Assembly: GCF_050753365.1 (NCBI RefSeq)
Contig: NZ_JBLZFY010000129.1
Span: forward strand, 1-9,725
Length of the DNA stretch: 9,725 nt
Reading direction: 5' to 3'
Source of the DNA: Geminocystis sp050753365
GTDB taxonomy: Bacteria > Cyanobacteriota > Cyanobacteriia > Cyanobacteriales > Cyanobacteriaceae
The translations under genes were made by a program, and so were the position numbers. The notes under the pieces were generated by a model. It worked only from the letters and a program-made list of their open reading frames with translations. It was not told where the DNA came from and did not search any database. Shown here piece by piece: positions 1 through 6,842 of this stretch. The first letter of the stretch is position 1; each line of letters opens with the position of its first letter.

Positions 1-33
1 GACGAGGAGAAATATTTTAAATTGTTAATTATT

Positions 34-102
34 ATGATTGATATAAGTAACGCTTTACCGACTTTTATTATTACCTTAAGAGAAGGTTTTGAAGCCGCTT
101 TC
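34..102 (+). pseudogene. N-terminal remnant of an FTR1-family iron permease
   Basis: The ATG at 34 opens a frame whose first 22 residues contain LPTFIITLREGFEAA. This matches the first transmembrane segment of FTR1/EfeU-type high-affinity iron permeases, where the REGxE glutamate takes part in Fe3+ transport through the inner membrane. After the Ala-Ala codons (94-99) homology stops and the frame ends at a TAA at 115-117, inside sequence that antisense-encodes an ISAs1 transposase. The rest of the permease, normally about 250 residues or more, is not in the window. The frame is also open back to position 1, so an upstream start cannot be excluded, but Met34 sits where FTR1 proteins usually begin. 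The gene is dead, cut by the mobile element. Confidence 0.72.
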
Positions 103-1059
103 CAAACACCAATGTAATTGATTCTCAATCCCCCAATGACTTCTGACTCCTTGAGCAAATTTTTTCACTCCTTGATTAAGATCAAGACTGGTCAGATAAT
201 ATCTTCTTTCTATGGTTGTTTCTCTCCCCTTAATCTTTCTTTCTGATTCCACTAACCCAATGGTTTTAAGTCCAGTCCACTTTTCATTATCAATCAGATG
301 TTCCACTCCACTCATTAACCAATAACGACGAATTTCAATTCTTCCATGTCCTTTTTCAATGGTTTTCCAAGATTCATAGTCGATATTTTCAAAATTGGTT
401 TTCAAAGCCCAGTTAAATAATTGTTCCACATCTTCACAAATATTTCCTTGGTTTCCCTTTAAACTTAAAATATAATCGGCTTCTTTTTCGATGATGGTTT
501 GCGCAATTTTCTTTTGTGTTCCCATGGCATCAATCGTCACAATACACCCTTTTAAATCCAATACCTCCAATAGTTTAGGAATAGCGGTGATTTCATTGGA
601 TTTCTCATCCACTTTGACTTGTGCAAGAACTAAATTATTTTGAGTAGCCCAAGCACTAACCATATGTATTGCTTTTTGATTTTTAGCTCCATCATAAGAA
701 TGACGTAATGTTTTGCCATCAATAGCAACGACTTCTCCATGGGTGATTTGAGCGATGGCTTCAATCCAACTCAAAAAACATTCTTGTAATTGCTGAGGAC
801 ATAAACGAGCAAAAACACGCGCAATCGTATCATGGGAGGGAATACCATTAGGTAATGGTAAGAATGTGGCTAACCAAGATTGTTTACAAAGTCCATATTC
901 TTCAATTTCTACCCAAGTATCAGCTCCACAAATAACGGCGAGGATTGTGAGAATAATAATATCTCGAAGTTGATGTTCAATTAAATAATCAACACGAGGA
1001 TCGTCAATGGAGTCAAAATGTTTCCACAAATCTGATAATGAATTTACGACAGTACTCAT
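76..1059 (-). CDS. ISAs1-family (H-repeat-like) transposase, C-terminally truncated
   Basis: This is a DDE transposase of the ISAs1/H-repeat-associated family. The N-terminal domain (about residues 10-90) has the family's SIDDPR motif and a helical DNA-binding region. The catalytic triad is visible as D114 (VAIDGKT), D177 (TIDAMG) and E312 (HWGIENQLHW). At 327 aa it is shorter than the usual roughly 360-380. The last eight residues (ESGFKTFS) are antisense FTR1 sequence, so the true C-terminus after HWCL is lost. Start chosen at the ATG at 1059, which gives the normal family N-terminus. All three catalytic residues survive, so the loss is recent or the product could still fold, but without the second end the element is not a functional unit. 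Confidence 0.85.
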   Translation of the reverse strand: MSTVVNSLSDLWKHFDSIDDPRVDYLIEHQLRDIIILTILAVICGADTWVEIEEYGLCKQSWLATFLPLPNGIPSHDTIARVFARLCPQQLQECFLSWIEAIAQITHGEVVAIDGKTLRHSYDGAKNQKAIHMVSAWATQNNLVLAQVKVDEKSNEITAIPKLLEVLDLKGCIVTIDAMGTQKKIAQTIIEKEADYILSLKGNQGNICEDVEQLFNWALKTNFENIDYESWKTIEKGHGRIEIRRYWLMSGVEHLIDNEKWTGLKTIGLVESERKIKGRETTIERRYYLTSLDLNQGVKKFAQGVRSHWGIENQLHWCLESGFKTFS

Positions 1060-1135
1060 CAGGGTTTTTAGTCAAACACGAAAACTAACTTAACTTTTTC
1101 AGTATCTCACAAATTTTTAGTATGCGTTTGCCCTG
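100..1135 (-). mobile_element. ISAs1-family insertion sequence, 3'-truncated
   Basis: The element carries a DDE transposase on the minus strand. Its left end, upstream of the transposase start, is visible on the minus strand as CAGGGCAAACGC at 1135-1124, which fits the CAGGG-type terminal repeats of ISAs1 elements. The other end is missing: transposase homology stops at about position 100-102, exactly where FTR1 coding sequence begins. The terminal inverted repeat and the last few dozen transposase codons were therefore lost by deletion or recombination, not by simple insertion. The copy cannot move by itself. No target duplication can be assessed with one end gone. Confidence 0.75.
1110..1135 (-). 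repeat. Surviving terminal inverted repeat of the ISAs1 element
   Basis: Read on the minus strand, the sequence starts CAGGGCAAACGCATACTAAA and lies about 75 bp upstream of the transposase start, the expected place for the 5' end of an ISAs1 element. The CAGGG start is typical of the family. The partner repeat on the other side is absent because of the truncation. The exact inner limit of the repeat cannot be set without a partner. Confidence 0.55.
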
Positions 1136-1202
1136 TCTTACCATAAGAGAATAATTGCTAAAAAATTGAGTTCCACATAAAATGATAATGGTCCGATTTT
1201 GT

Positions 1203-1231
1203 GTCAACTTATATTTTGCAAAAGATATAAT
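1203..1231 (+). promoter_or_regulatory. Possible promoter of the small membrane protein gene
   Basis: A perfect TATAAT lies at 1226-1231, 26 bp before the ATG at 1258. Upstream at 17-bp spacing is only GTCAAC (1203-1208), a weak -35. The 122-bp gap between the IS end and this gene holds nothing else recognisable and is very AT-rich, so the -10 match could be chance. Confidence 0.35.
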
Positions 1232-1257
1232 AATTAAATTTTGGTAACTTATAGATA

Positions 1258-1515
1258 ATGAATAACTCTTTTTTCGATCCTAATCCTAATCAGGATGATA
1301 ACTATAATAATAACGGCAATGGTAAAGAGTTCGATCGAGAGGAGTTAGCGACATTATCTCCTCAAAAAAGACGAGAGTTTCAGAAATTATTTATTATCCT
1401 TATCACTGTTGGTTTAGTTATCGGTTCGATCGTTTCTTTTGCTTTAATTAAGGTAATGGGTAAATTCGGATTAACCGAAAAAACTCCCCAGTTTGAAAGA
1501 ATACAAGAGAATTAA
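1258..1515 (+). CDS. Small single-pass membrane protein of unknown function
   Basis: The 85-aa protein has an Asn/Asp-rich hydrophilic N-terminus (residues 1-27), a charged stretch LSPQKRREFQKL (about 33-44), one hydrophobic helix (about 45-66) and a short basic/polar tail. Lys and Arg flank the N-terminal side of the helix (QKRREFQK), and no signal-peptidase site is evident, so it is most likely a bitopic inner- or thylakoid-membrane protein. The family is not recognised; the layout resembles small conserved cyanobacterial membrane proteins. It lies between the truncated IS and rpmB, in the rpmB direction but with 186 bp and an independent promoter between them, so an operon is unlikely. No good ribosome-binding site precedes the ATG. 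Confidence 0.7.
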   Translation: MNNSFFDPNPNQDDNYNNNGNGKEFDREELATLSPQKRREFQKLFIILITVGLVIGSIVSFALIKVMGKFGLTEKTPQFERIQEN

Positions 1516-1619
1516 GAATTAAAAAATTTTCGGCTTTCTTACTTTGAGTATGATAAATTATGTCTAAAAAAGTCCTCATCTTGCCCCTCCCCTCATCTTC
1601 CTCATTATTTGTTGATAGA

Positions 1620-1648
1620 TTGCCATAACCACAAAATGAGAGTAGAAT
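1620..1648 (+). promoter_or_regulatory. Sigma70-type promoter of rpmB
   Basis: TTGCCA at 1620-1625 and TAGAAT at 1643-1648 are separated by exactly 17 bp. Both match the sigma70/SigA consensus in five of six positions. Transcription would begin near 1655, leaving a leader of about 45 nt with an AGGGGA ribosome-binding site (1688-1693) eight bases before the ATG. Confidence 0.65.
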
Positions 1649-1701
1649 GGAAGTTTGCACAATAAATTAAATTTTTATTCATAAATCAGGGGATAATTAT
1701 T

Positions 1702-1941
1702 ATGCGAGTATGTCAACTCACAGGGAAAAAAGCTAATAATGCTTTTGCAGTTTCTCACTCTCATCGTAGAACTAAAAGATTACAACACGCTAATTTACAA
1801 GATAAAAAAATTTGGTGGGCTGAGGGTAATTCTTTCGTTAAACTTCGTATTTCTACAAAGGCACTCAAAACTTTAGATAGTAGAGGTTTAAGCGCTATGG
1901 CAAAAGAGGCTGGAATTGATTTAAACCAATACAAGTGTTAA
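1702..1941 (+). CDS. rpmB: 50S ribosomal protein L28
   Basis: The 79-aa product is the normal length for bacterial L28, a protein of the large ribosomal subunit. The N-terminus MRVCQLTGKKANNAFAVSHS carries the family signature (CQLTGK followed by NxVSHSxRRTKR), and the middle (KIWWAEGNSFVKLRISTKALKTL) and the C-terminal SAMAKEAGIDL are characteristic of cyanobacterial L28. Start set at the ATG at 1702 because AGGGGA at 1688-1693 is well placed. It has its own promoter and is followed by a hairpin, so it is probably a single-gene transcription unit. It is the only clear housekeeping gene in the window and appears intact. Confidence 0.97.
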   Translation: MRVCQLTGKKANNAFAVSHSHRRTKRLQHANLQDKKIWWAEGNSFVKLRISTKALKTLDSRGLSAMAKEAGIDLNQYKC

Positions 1942-1969
1942 TTGTGCAAATTGTGGCAATTCCAATTAT

Positions 1970-1990
1970 GTGGGCATTGCCCACTTTATC
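1970..1990 (+). terminator. Hairpin after rpmB, probable intrinsic terminator
   Basis: GTGGGC (1970-1975) and GCCCAC (1979-1984) form a perfect 6-bp GC-rich stem with the loop ATT, 29 bp after the rpmB stop. The downstream tract TTTATCATTATACTTTT is T-rich but interrupted, so termination may be partial. Partial read-through would carry rpmB transcripts into the intron pair downstream. Confidence 0.6.
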
Positions 1991-2002
1991 ATTATACTTT
2001 TA

Positions 2003-2030
2003 GCTTCTTCGGCGAGAAGCCCCACGCCGT
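2003..2030 (+). other. GC-rich hairpin, possible IS200/IS605 right-end remnant
   Basis: GCTTCT (2003-2008) pairs perfectly with AGAAGC (2015-2020), and CGGCG (2010-2014) pairs with CGCCG (2025-2029). The two stems overlap and cannot both form. GGCGAGAAGCCCCACGCCGT resembles the GAGAAGCCC-type sequence found at the right end of cyanobacterial IS200/IS605 elements (3' end of the TnpB guide RNA). No transposase or left end is present. The stretch directly precedes the outer intron, so it is that intron's present 5' flank. The IS assignment rests on remembered resemblance. Confidence 0.3.
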
Positions 2031-2040
2031 AAACACGACA

Positions 2041-2131
2041 GTGCGATTCGTTCTAGCCAAAGTCTAGGATAAAACCAAAACGTAAGCTAGGCAAGGTTTA
2101 CATTAAAAGTACCTTGACAACTCTATATCCT
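2041..2131 (+). ncRNA. 5' segment of outer intron domain I
   Basis: This is the separated head of the outer intron. It includes GTGCGATTCGTTCTAG and a hairpin CAAGGT...ACCTTG (2094-2117 region). The matching hairpin in the inner intron is TAAGGTT...AACCTTA, so the two differ by compensating changes, which supports a conserved RNA fold. It needs the sequence beyond 4530 to complete domain I, so the outer ribozyme cannot fold until the inner intron is removed. Confidence 0.75.
2126..2131 (+). other. IBS1 of the inner intron (target site in the outer intron)
   Basis: TATCCT lies directly before the GTGCG of the inner intron and is the exact reverse complement of AGGATA at 2469-2474 in the inner intron's EBS1 loop. 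The corresponding place in the inner intron itself reads CACCCT, which pairs at only four of six positions. That would make self-insertion into its own domain I less favourable. Confidence 0.7.
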
Positions 2132-2716
2132 GTGCGACCCGTTCTAACAAAAGTAGAGGTTAGCAACAACCAAAACGTAAGTTAGGTAAGGTTAACTTGT
2201 AAAACCTTACAACTTTACACCCTTGTAAGTGAAAGTCTTACCCATGATTTGACCGTGTGACAGCATAGCCCACAGTGACTTGAGGTGGTAACTCATACAC
2301 TGAAGCTGGGCTAAAAGGCGATAACTCCTAGCCTAAAAGGGGAATCTCGCCGAGCAGAGCGACAATGACTACGCAAGGAATCCTCGACTGAATCATCGTG
2401 AGAGTTAACTGGCTAAATAAGGCTGATAAGCCAGACCAAAAGGTAACACTCTAATGTACCAGAAAATTAGGATAGTTTAACTGGAGTCAAAGACACAGAG
2501 TCGGTGATAAGAGGAAGTCTAAAGTCGAATAAAAGGATGTAAGGAACGGAGTAACCCCACATAATCTCTCAAAGAGGTCGAATACTTTGAGTAGTTACCA
2601 GCGTAAGGTTATGAGGGGTGGGATTGACTAAGAAGCCAATGCTCTCATGTAATGTGAAAGATATGCTGACGTAGTCACTTTGATAAACAATGTAAAGTCA
2701 ATAGAGTAATAAAATT
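2132..2716 (+). ncRNA. Inner intron ribozyme domains I-III, upstream of the IEP
   Basis: This 585-nt noncoding stretch is the 5' catalytic part of the inner intron. It aligns along its length with 2041-2131 plus 4530-5048 of the outer intron. The most divergent part is the EBS1 stem-loop: CCAG/CTGG and AAA/TTT pairs enclose TTAGGATAG (2467-2475). Near-identical blocks shared by both introns include AAAGAGGTCGAATACTTTGA (2569-2588) and the region just before the IEP start. No protein frame of note is present. Confidence 0.75.
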
Positions 2717-4510
2717 ATGACAACGAAAAAATCGATTGATAAAGCAAATAACTGGAACACATGGTCTTCTATTAATTGGAGGATTGTAGAAAAACAGATA
2801 TTTCGATTACAAAAGCGAATTTACAGAGCGAGTCAGCGTGGAGATGTCAAGTTGGTTCATAGTCTGCAAAGATTACTGGTAAAATCCTATTACGGAAAAC
2901 TGTTAGCAATTAGAAAAGTAACCCAAGATAATCAGGGCAAGAAAACAGCAGGTGTGGATGGAGTTAAATCTCTAACCCCAAAGCAACGTCTTGATATAAC
3001 TGGTCAAATAAAATTAAGAGGTAAATGTAAACCGACTCGTAGAGTCAACATACCTAAACCTAATGGGGAAACAAGACCGCTTGGGATACCGTGCATAGAA
3101 GACAGAATCAAACAATGTCTGGTTAAATTAGCCTTAGAACCCCAATGGGAAGCAAAATTTGAACCGAACAGCTATGGATTTCGACCAGCTAGGTCGGCAC
3201 ACGATGCAATACAAGCAATATTTAATTCTGTCAGGTCTCAACCCAAATATGTGTTAGATGCGGATATTGCAAAATGCTTCGACAAAATAGACCACGAAAA
3301 ATTACTTGCGAAACTTGAAACCTACCCACAATTAAGACGTGAAATAAAATCATGGCTCAAAAGTGGATTCATGGATAACAAACAACTATACTCAACCAAA
3401 GAAGGTACACCGCAAGGAGGGGTAATCTCACCACTACTAGCAAATATAGCCTTACACGGTATGGAATTAGAACTTAAAAAGTTTGCACAAACATGGGAAG
3501 GAAGAAAAGTTAACAATGAAAAATCATTGAATATCATAAGATATGCAGATGACTTTGTTATCCTACATAAGGATATAGAAAGAATCATTCAATGCAAAGG
3601 AATTATCGAAAACTGGCTGAAAAATTTAGGACTTGAGTTAAAACCAAGTAAAACCCGTATCTCCCACACTCTCCATGAGTATGAAGGAAATATAGGCTTC
3701 GACTTCTTAGGATTTCACATTCGACAATACGAAGTTGGACAAACACACACGGGGAACAACACAATAGGTAAACCACTTGGATTCAAGACCATCATAAAAC
3801 CATCAAAGGATAAAATAAACTGTCACATCAAAAAGATTGGAGACATAATTAGGAAGCATAAAGCCAGTCCACAAATAGCATTAATTAAGGAACTCAACCC
3901 TATAATTAGAGGTTGGGCGAATTATTATAGCTCGGTATGCAGTAAGGAAACTTACTCAAGATGTGACCACATAATTTATCAACAACTCAAAAGATGGACA
4001 GAAAGAAGACATCATAATAAATCCAAATCGTGGGTAGCTCGTAAATACTGGCATACTCACGGATTAAGAACATGGGTGTTTTCTACTAGAGATGAAGATG
4101 GAATAAGACTCCTAAACCATAGCGAAACGGAAATCAAAAGACACACCAAAGTCAAAGGAGAGAAATCACCATTTGATGGGGACTGGATTTATTGGACAAC
4201 CCGTATAGGAAAACACCCTGAAGTTTCAACCAGAATGGCTACTTTGCTCAAGAAACAGAAAGGGAAGTGTAATCACTGTGGACTCAATTTCAAAAGTGAT
4301 GACTTGTTAGAAATCGACCATATCATCCCTAAATCAAAAGGTGGAAAGGATGTGTATAACAATCTACAAGTACTTCACAGACATTGCCACGATGATAAGA
4401 CTGCCAAAGACGGCAGTCTGAATCGTACCCATGACAAGGGGTTTATCAGAGAGGAGCTGTGTGAGGTGGAAACTCTCATGCACAGTTCTGAAGACGAGTT
4501 CAGATGGTGA
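2717..4510 (+). CDS. ltrA: Inner-intron-encoded protein: reverse transcriptase, maturase, HNH endonuclease
   Basis: This 597-aa multifunctional IEP assists splicing of its own intron and drives target-primed reverse transcription. The N-terminal RT0-like region contains SSINWRIVEKQIFRLQKRIY (17-36). RT motifs follow: RPLGIPCIEDRIKQ (about 121-134), DADIAKCFD with D181/D183, GTPQGGVISPLLANI (230-244) and the catalytic YADD (276-279). Domain X (maturase) covers about 330-450 with IIRGWANYYSS. A C-terminal HNH zinc-binding nuclease has C518-x2-C521, D534-H535 and HCHDDK (556-561). All catalytic residues are intact. The ORF does not stop before domain V: its last about 19 codons are the domain V and VI RNA itself. 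No strong ribosome-binding site precedes the ATG. The symbol is the generic family name. Confidence 0.95.
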   Translation: MTTKKSIDKANNWNTWSSINWRIVEKQIFRLQKRIYRASQRGDVKLVHSLQRLLVKSYYGKLLAIRKVTQDNQGKKTAGVDGVKSLTPKQRLDITGQIKLRGKCKPTRRVNIPKPNGETRPLGIPCIEDRIKQCLVKLALEPQWEAKFEPNSYGFRPARSAHDAIQAIFNSVRSQPKYVLDADIAKCFDKIDHEKLLAKLETYPQLRREIKSWLKSGFMDNKQLYSTKEGTPQGGVISPLLANIALHGMELELKKFAQTWEGRKVNNEKSLNIIRYADDFVILHKDIERIIQCKGIIENWLKNLGLELKPSKTRISHTLHEYEGNIGFDFLGFHIRQYEVGQTHTGNNTIGKPLGFKTIIKPSKDKINCHIKKIGDIIRKHKASPQIALIKELNPIIRGWANYYSSVCSKETYSRCDHIIYQQLKRWTERRHHNKSKSWVARKYWHTHGLRTWVFSTRDEDGIRLLNHSETEIKRHTKVKGEKSPFDGDWIYWTTRIGKHPEVSTRMATLLKKQKGKCNHCGLNFKSDDLLEIDHIIPKSKGGKDVYNNLQVLHRHCHDDKTAKDGSLNRTHDKGFIREELCEVETLMHSSEDEFRW

Positions 4511-4529
4511 CATCTGAGCTTAGTTTAAC
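4454..4529 (+). ncRNA. Domains V and VI of the inner intron
   Basis: Domain V (4454-4488) pairs GAGCTGTG with CACAGTTC, has a two-nucleotide bulge region and a GGAA tetraloop, and carries the AGC catalytic triad position at its base. Domain VI pairs AGTTCAGATG with CATCTGAGCT around a GTGA loop, and A4522 is left bulged, with GTTTAAC following it to the 3' end. This is the canonical branch-point arrangement. The same bases encode the end of the IEP. Confidence 0.82.
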
Positions 4530-5048
4530 TGTAAGTGAAAATCTTACCCGCTATTGTCAGCGTGACAGCATAACCCTTACTGACTTGGCTTTGGTAAACC
4601 ATACGGTAAAGCAGGGTTAAAAGGTGTTCTCACTACTAGCCTAAAGTGGTGTTACATCGAGCAAATCAACTATGACTACCACAAGGAATCTTTGTCAGAA
4701 CCATCGTGAAATTTAACTAGCCAAATAAGGCTGACAGGCTAGACTAAAAAGTAAAACCCTAATGTACTAGCAGATTGATTATTCTGAACTAGAGACAAAT
4801 ACATAGAGTCGGTGGACAGAAGAAGTCTAAGGTTGAGTAATACCGCAATCAAAATGATTGACGGAAGGATATAGGGAACGAGATAACCTCTCATAATCTC
4901 TCAAAGAGGTCGAATACTTTGAGTAGTAACCAGCGTAAGGTTATGGGAGGTGGGATTGTGTAAGAAGCCAACGCTTTTATGTAATGTAAGAGATATGCTG
5001 ACGTACACACTTTGATAAACAATGTAAAGTCAATAAAGTAATAAAATT
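4530..5048 (+). ncRNA. Outer intron ribozyme domains I-III, resumed after the inner intron
   Basis: Sequence homologous to 2222-2716 of the inner intron starts at 4530 with TGTAAGTGAAAATCTTACCC. It includes the outer EBS1 stem-loop: CTAG and CAGA (4767-4774) pair with TCTG and CTAG (4783-4792) around TTGATTAT (4775-4782). A short extra hairpin absent from the inner intron, CAATCA...TGATTG (about 4847-4860), is present. No protein-coding frame is evident. Confidence 0.75.
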
Positions 5049-6842
5049 ATGACAACGAAAAAATCGATTGATAAAGCAAATAACTGGAACACATGGTCAT
5101 CTATTAACTGGAAGATTGTGGAAAAACAGATATTTCGATTACAGAAGCGAATTTACAGAGCGAGTCAGCGTGGAGATGTCAAGTTGGTTCACAGCTTACA
5201 AAGATTACTCGTAAAATCCTATTACGGCAAACTTCTAGCAATTAGAAAGGTAACTCAGGAAAATCAAGGTAAGAAAACAGCAGGTGTGGATGGAGTTAAA
5301 TCTCTAACCCCGAAGCAACGTCTTGATTTAACTGGTCAATTAAAACTTAGAGGTAAATGTAAACCTACAAGAAGGGTGAACATACCTAAACCTAACGGAG
5401 AAATTAGACCACTGGGGATACCTTGTATGGAAGATAGAATAAAACAATGTCTAGTTAAATTAGCGTTAGAACCCCAATGGGAGGGTAAATTTGAACCAAA
5501 TAGTTATGGATTTCGACCAGCGAGGTCATGTCAAGACGCAATAGAAGCCATATTCAACGCTATAAGGTATCAGCCGAAATATGTGTTAGACGCTGACATT
5601 GCTAAGTGCTTTGACAGAATAGACCACAATAAATTACTTGTAAAACTTGAAACCTACCCACAATTAAGACGTGAAGTTAAATCATGGTTAAAAAGTGGAT
5701 ACATGGACGGCGAACAATTATTTCCCACCGAAAAAGGAACACCACAAGGAGGAGTCATATCTCCCTTACTGGCAAATATAGCCTTACACGGAATGGAATT
5801 AGAACTTAAAAAGTTCGCCAGATCATGGAAAGGTAGAAAGAAACATAATGAAGATTCACTCAGTATAATCCGATATGCAGATGATTTTGTTATCTTACAC
5901 AAAGACATCGAGAGAATCATTCAATGCAAGGAAATAATAGAAAACTGGTTGAAAGATTTAGGACTTGAATTAAAACCAAGTAAAACCCGTATCTCTCACA
6001 CTCTTAATGAGTATGAAGGAAACACGGGATTTGACTTCTTAGGATTTAACATCCGTCAATATGAAGTAGGAAAAACACACACAGGTTCAAATACAAAAGG
6101 TGTGCCACTTGGGTACAAAACCATTATAAAACCATCAAAGGAAAAAATCAAAGCCCATATTAAAAAGGTTGGGGAAATAATCAGGAAACATAAATCATCA
6201 CCACAAGTAGCTTTAATCAAAGAACTCAATCCCATTATTCGGGGATGGGCGAATTATTACAGCTCAGTGTGTAGTAAAGAGACTTACTCGAAATGTGACT
6301 ACCTATTATATCAACAACTCAAAAGATGGGCGGAAAGAAGACATCCTAATAAATCCAAATCGTGGGTAGCCCGTAAATACTGGCACACTTACGGAATAAG
6401 ACGATGGGTGTTCTCGACCAGAGATGAAGATGGAATAAGACTCCTAAACCATAGCGAAACGGAAATCAAAAGACACACCAAAGTCAAAGGAGAAAAAACA
6501 CCATTTGACGGGGACTGGATTTATTGGACAACCCGTATAGGAAAACATCCTGAAATCTCAACTAGAATGGCTACTTTGCTTAAGAGACAGAAAGGGAAGT
6601 GTAATCACTGTGGACTCAATTTCAAAAGTGATGACTTATTAGAAATCGATCATATCATACCAAAGTCAAAAGGCGGAAAGGATATGTACAACAACCTACA
6701 AGTACTTCATAGGCATTGCCACGATGATAAGACTGCTAAAGATGGTAGTTTGAATCGTACCCATGACAAGGGGTTTATCGGAGAGGAGCTGTGTGAGGTG
6801 GAAACTCTCATGCACAGTTCTGAAGACGAGTTCAGATGGTGA
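5049..6842 (+). CDS. ltrA: Outer-intron-encoded protein: reverse transcriptase, maturase, HNH endonuclease
   Basis: This 597-aa IEP is collinear with the inner intron's protein, with about 60 substitutions by eye (roughly 90% identity) and no gaps. RT motifs DADIAKCFD, GTPQGGVISPLLANI and YADD (276-279), domain X with LNPIIRGWANYYSS, and the HNH pair C518/C521 with DH (534-535) and HCHDDK (556-561) are all intact. Differences cluster in residues about 155-300 (RT fingers and palm) and 330-420 (end of RT and domain X). The first 90 residues and the last 120 are almost unchanged. As in the inner copy, the end of the frame runs through domains V and VI. It could act on either intron RNA, given the closeness of the pair. 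Confidence 0.95.
   Translation: MTTKKSIDKANNWNTWSSINWKIVEKQIFRLQKRIYRASQRGDVKLVHSLQRLLVKSYYGKLLAIRKVTQENQGKKTAGVDGVKSLTPKQRLDLTGQLKLRGKCKPTRRVNIPKPNGEIRPLGIPCMEDRIKQCLVKLALEPQWEGKFEPNSYGFRPARSCQDAIEAIFNAIRYQPKYVLDADIAKCFDRIDHNKLLVKLETYPQLRREVKSWLKSGYMDGEQLFPTEKGTPQGGVISPLLANIALHGMELELKKFARSWKGRKKHNEDSLSIIRYADDFVILHKDIERIIQCKEIIENWLKDLGLELKPSKTRISHTLNEYEGNTGFDFLGFNIRQYEVGKTHTGSNTKGVPLGYKTIIKPSKEKIKAHIKKVGEIIRKHKSSPQVALIKELNPIIRGWANYYSSVCSKETYSKCDYLLYQQLKRWAERRHPNKSKSWVARKYWHTYGIRRWVFSTRDEDGIRLLNHSETEIKRHTKVKGEKTPFDGDWIYWTTRIGKHPEISTRMATLLKRQKGKCNHCGLNFKSDDLLEIDHIIPKSKGGKDMYNNLQVLHRHCHDDKTAKDGSLNRTHDKGFIGEELCEVETLMHSSEDEFRW

Larger units (their letters stand above)
2132..4529 (+). mobile_element. 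Inner group II intron (CL-type), complete, nested in domain I of the outer intron
   Basis: The intron starts GTGCGACCCG at 2132 and ends TTTAAC at 4529, meeting the GTGYG...AY rule. Its 2398 nt include a roughly 585-nt domain I-III region, a 597-aa IEP in domain IV, domain V at 4454-4488 and domain VI with a bulged branch-point A at 4522, eight nucleotides from the 3' end. EBS1 in the loop at 2467-2475 contains AGGATA, complementary at all six positions to TATCCT (2126-2131), the outer-intron bases just before the insertion point. That matches retrohoming or retrotransposition by exon-binding recognition. All parts needed for splicing and mobility look intact. Confidence 0.88.

Noticed and set aside
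1448..1660. Minus-strand 70-aa ORF between the small membrane protein and rpmB
   Set aside because: It overlaps the end of the plus-strand gene and the rpmB promoter, has no recognisable motif, and its composition reflects the pyrimidine-rich plus strand.
2717..6842. Simple tandem duplication of one intron or RT gene
   Set aside because: A tandem duplication would give two complete introns in a row. Here the first 91 nt of one intron precede a complete second intron, and the remainder follows exactly at the interruption point, which fits nesting.
2717..6842. Retron or diversity-generating retroelement
   Set aside because: The RTs have maturase domain X and an HNH domain, and they sit between group II domain I and domains V/VI. 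No template/variable repeat pair or retron msr/msd is seen.
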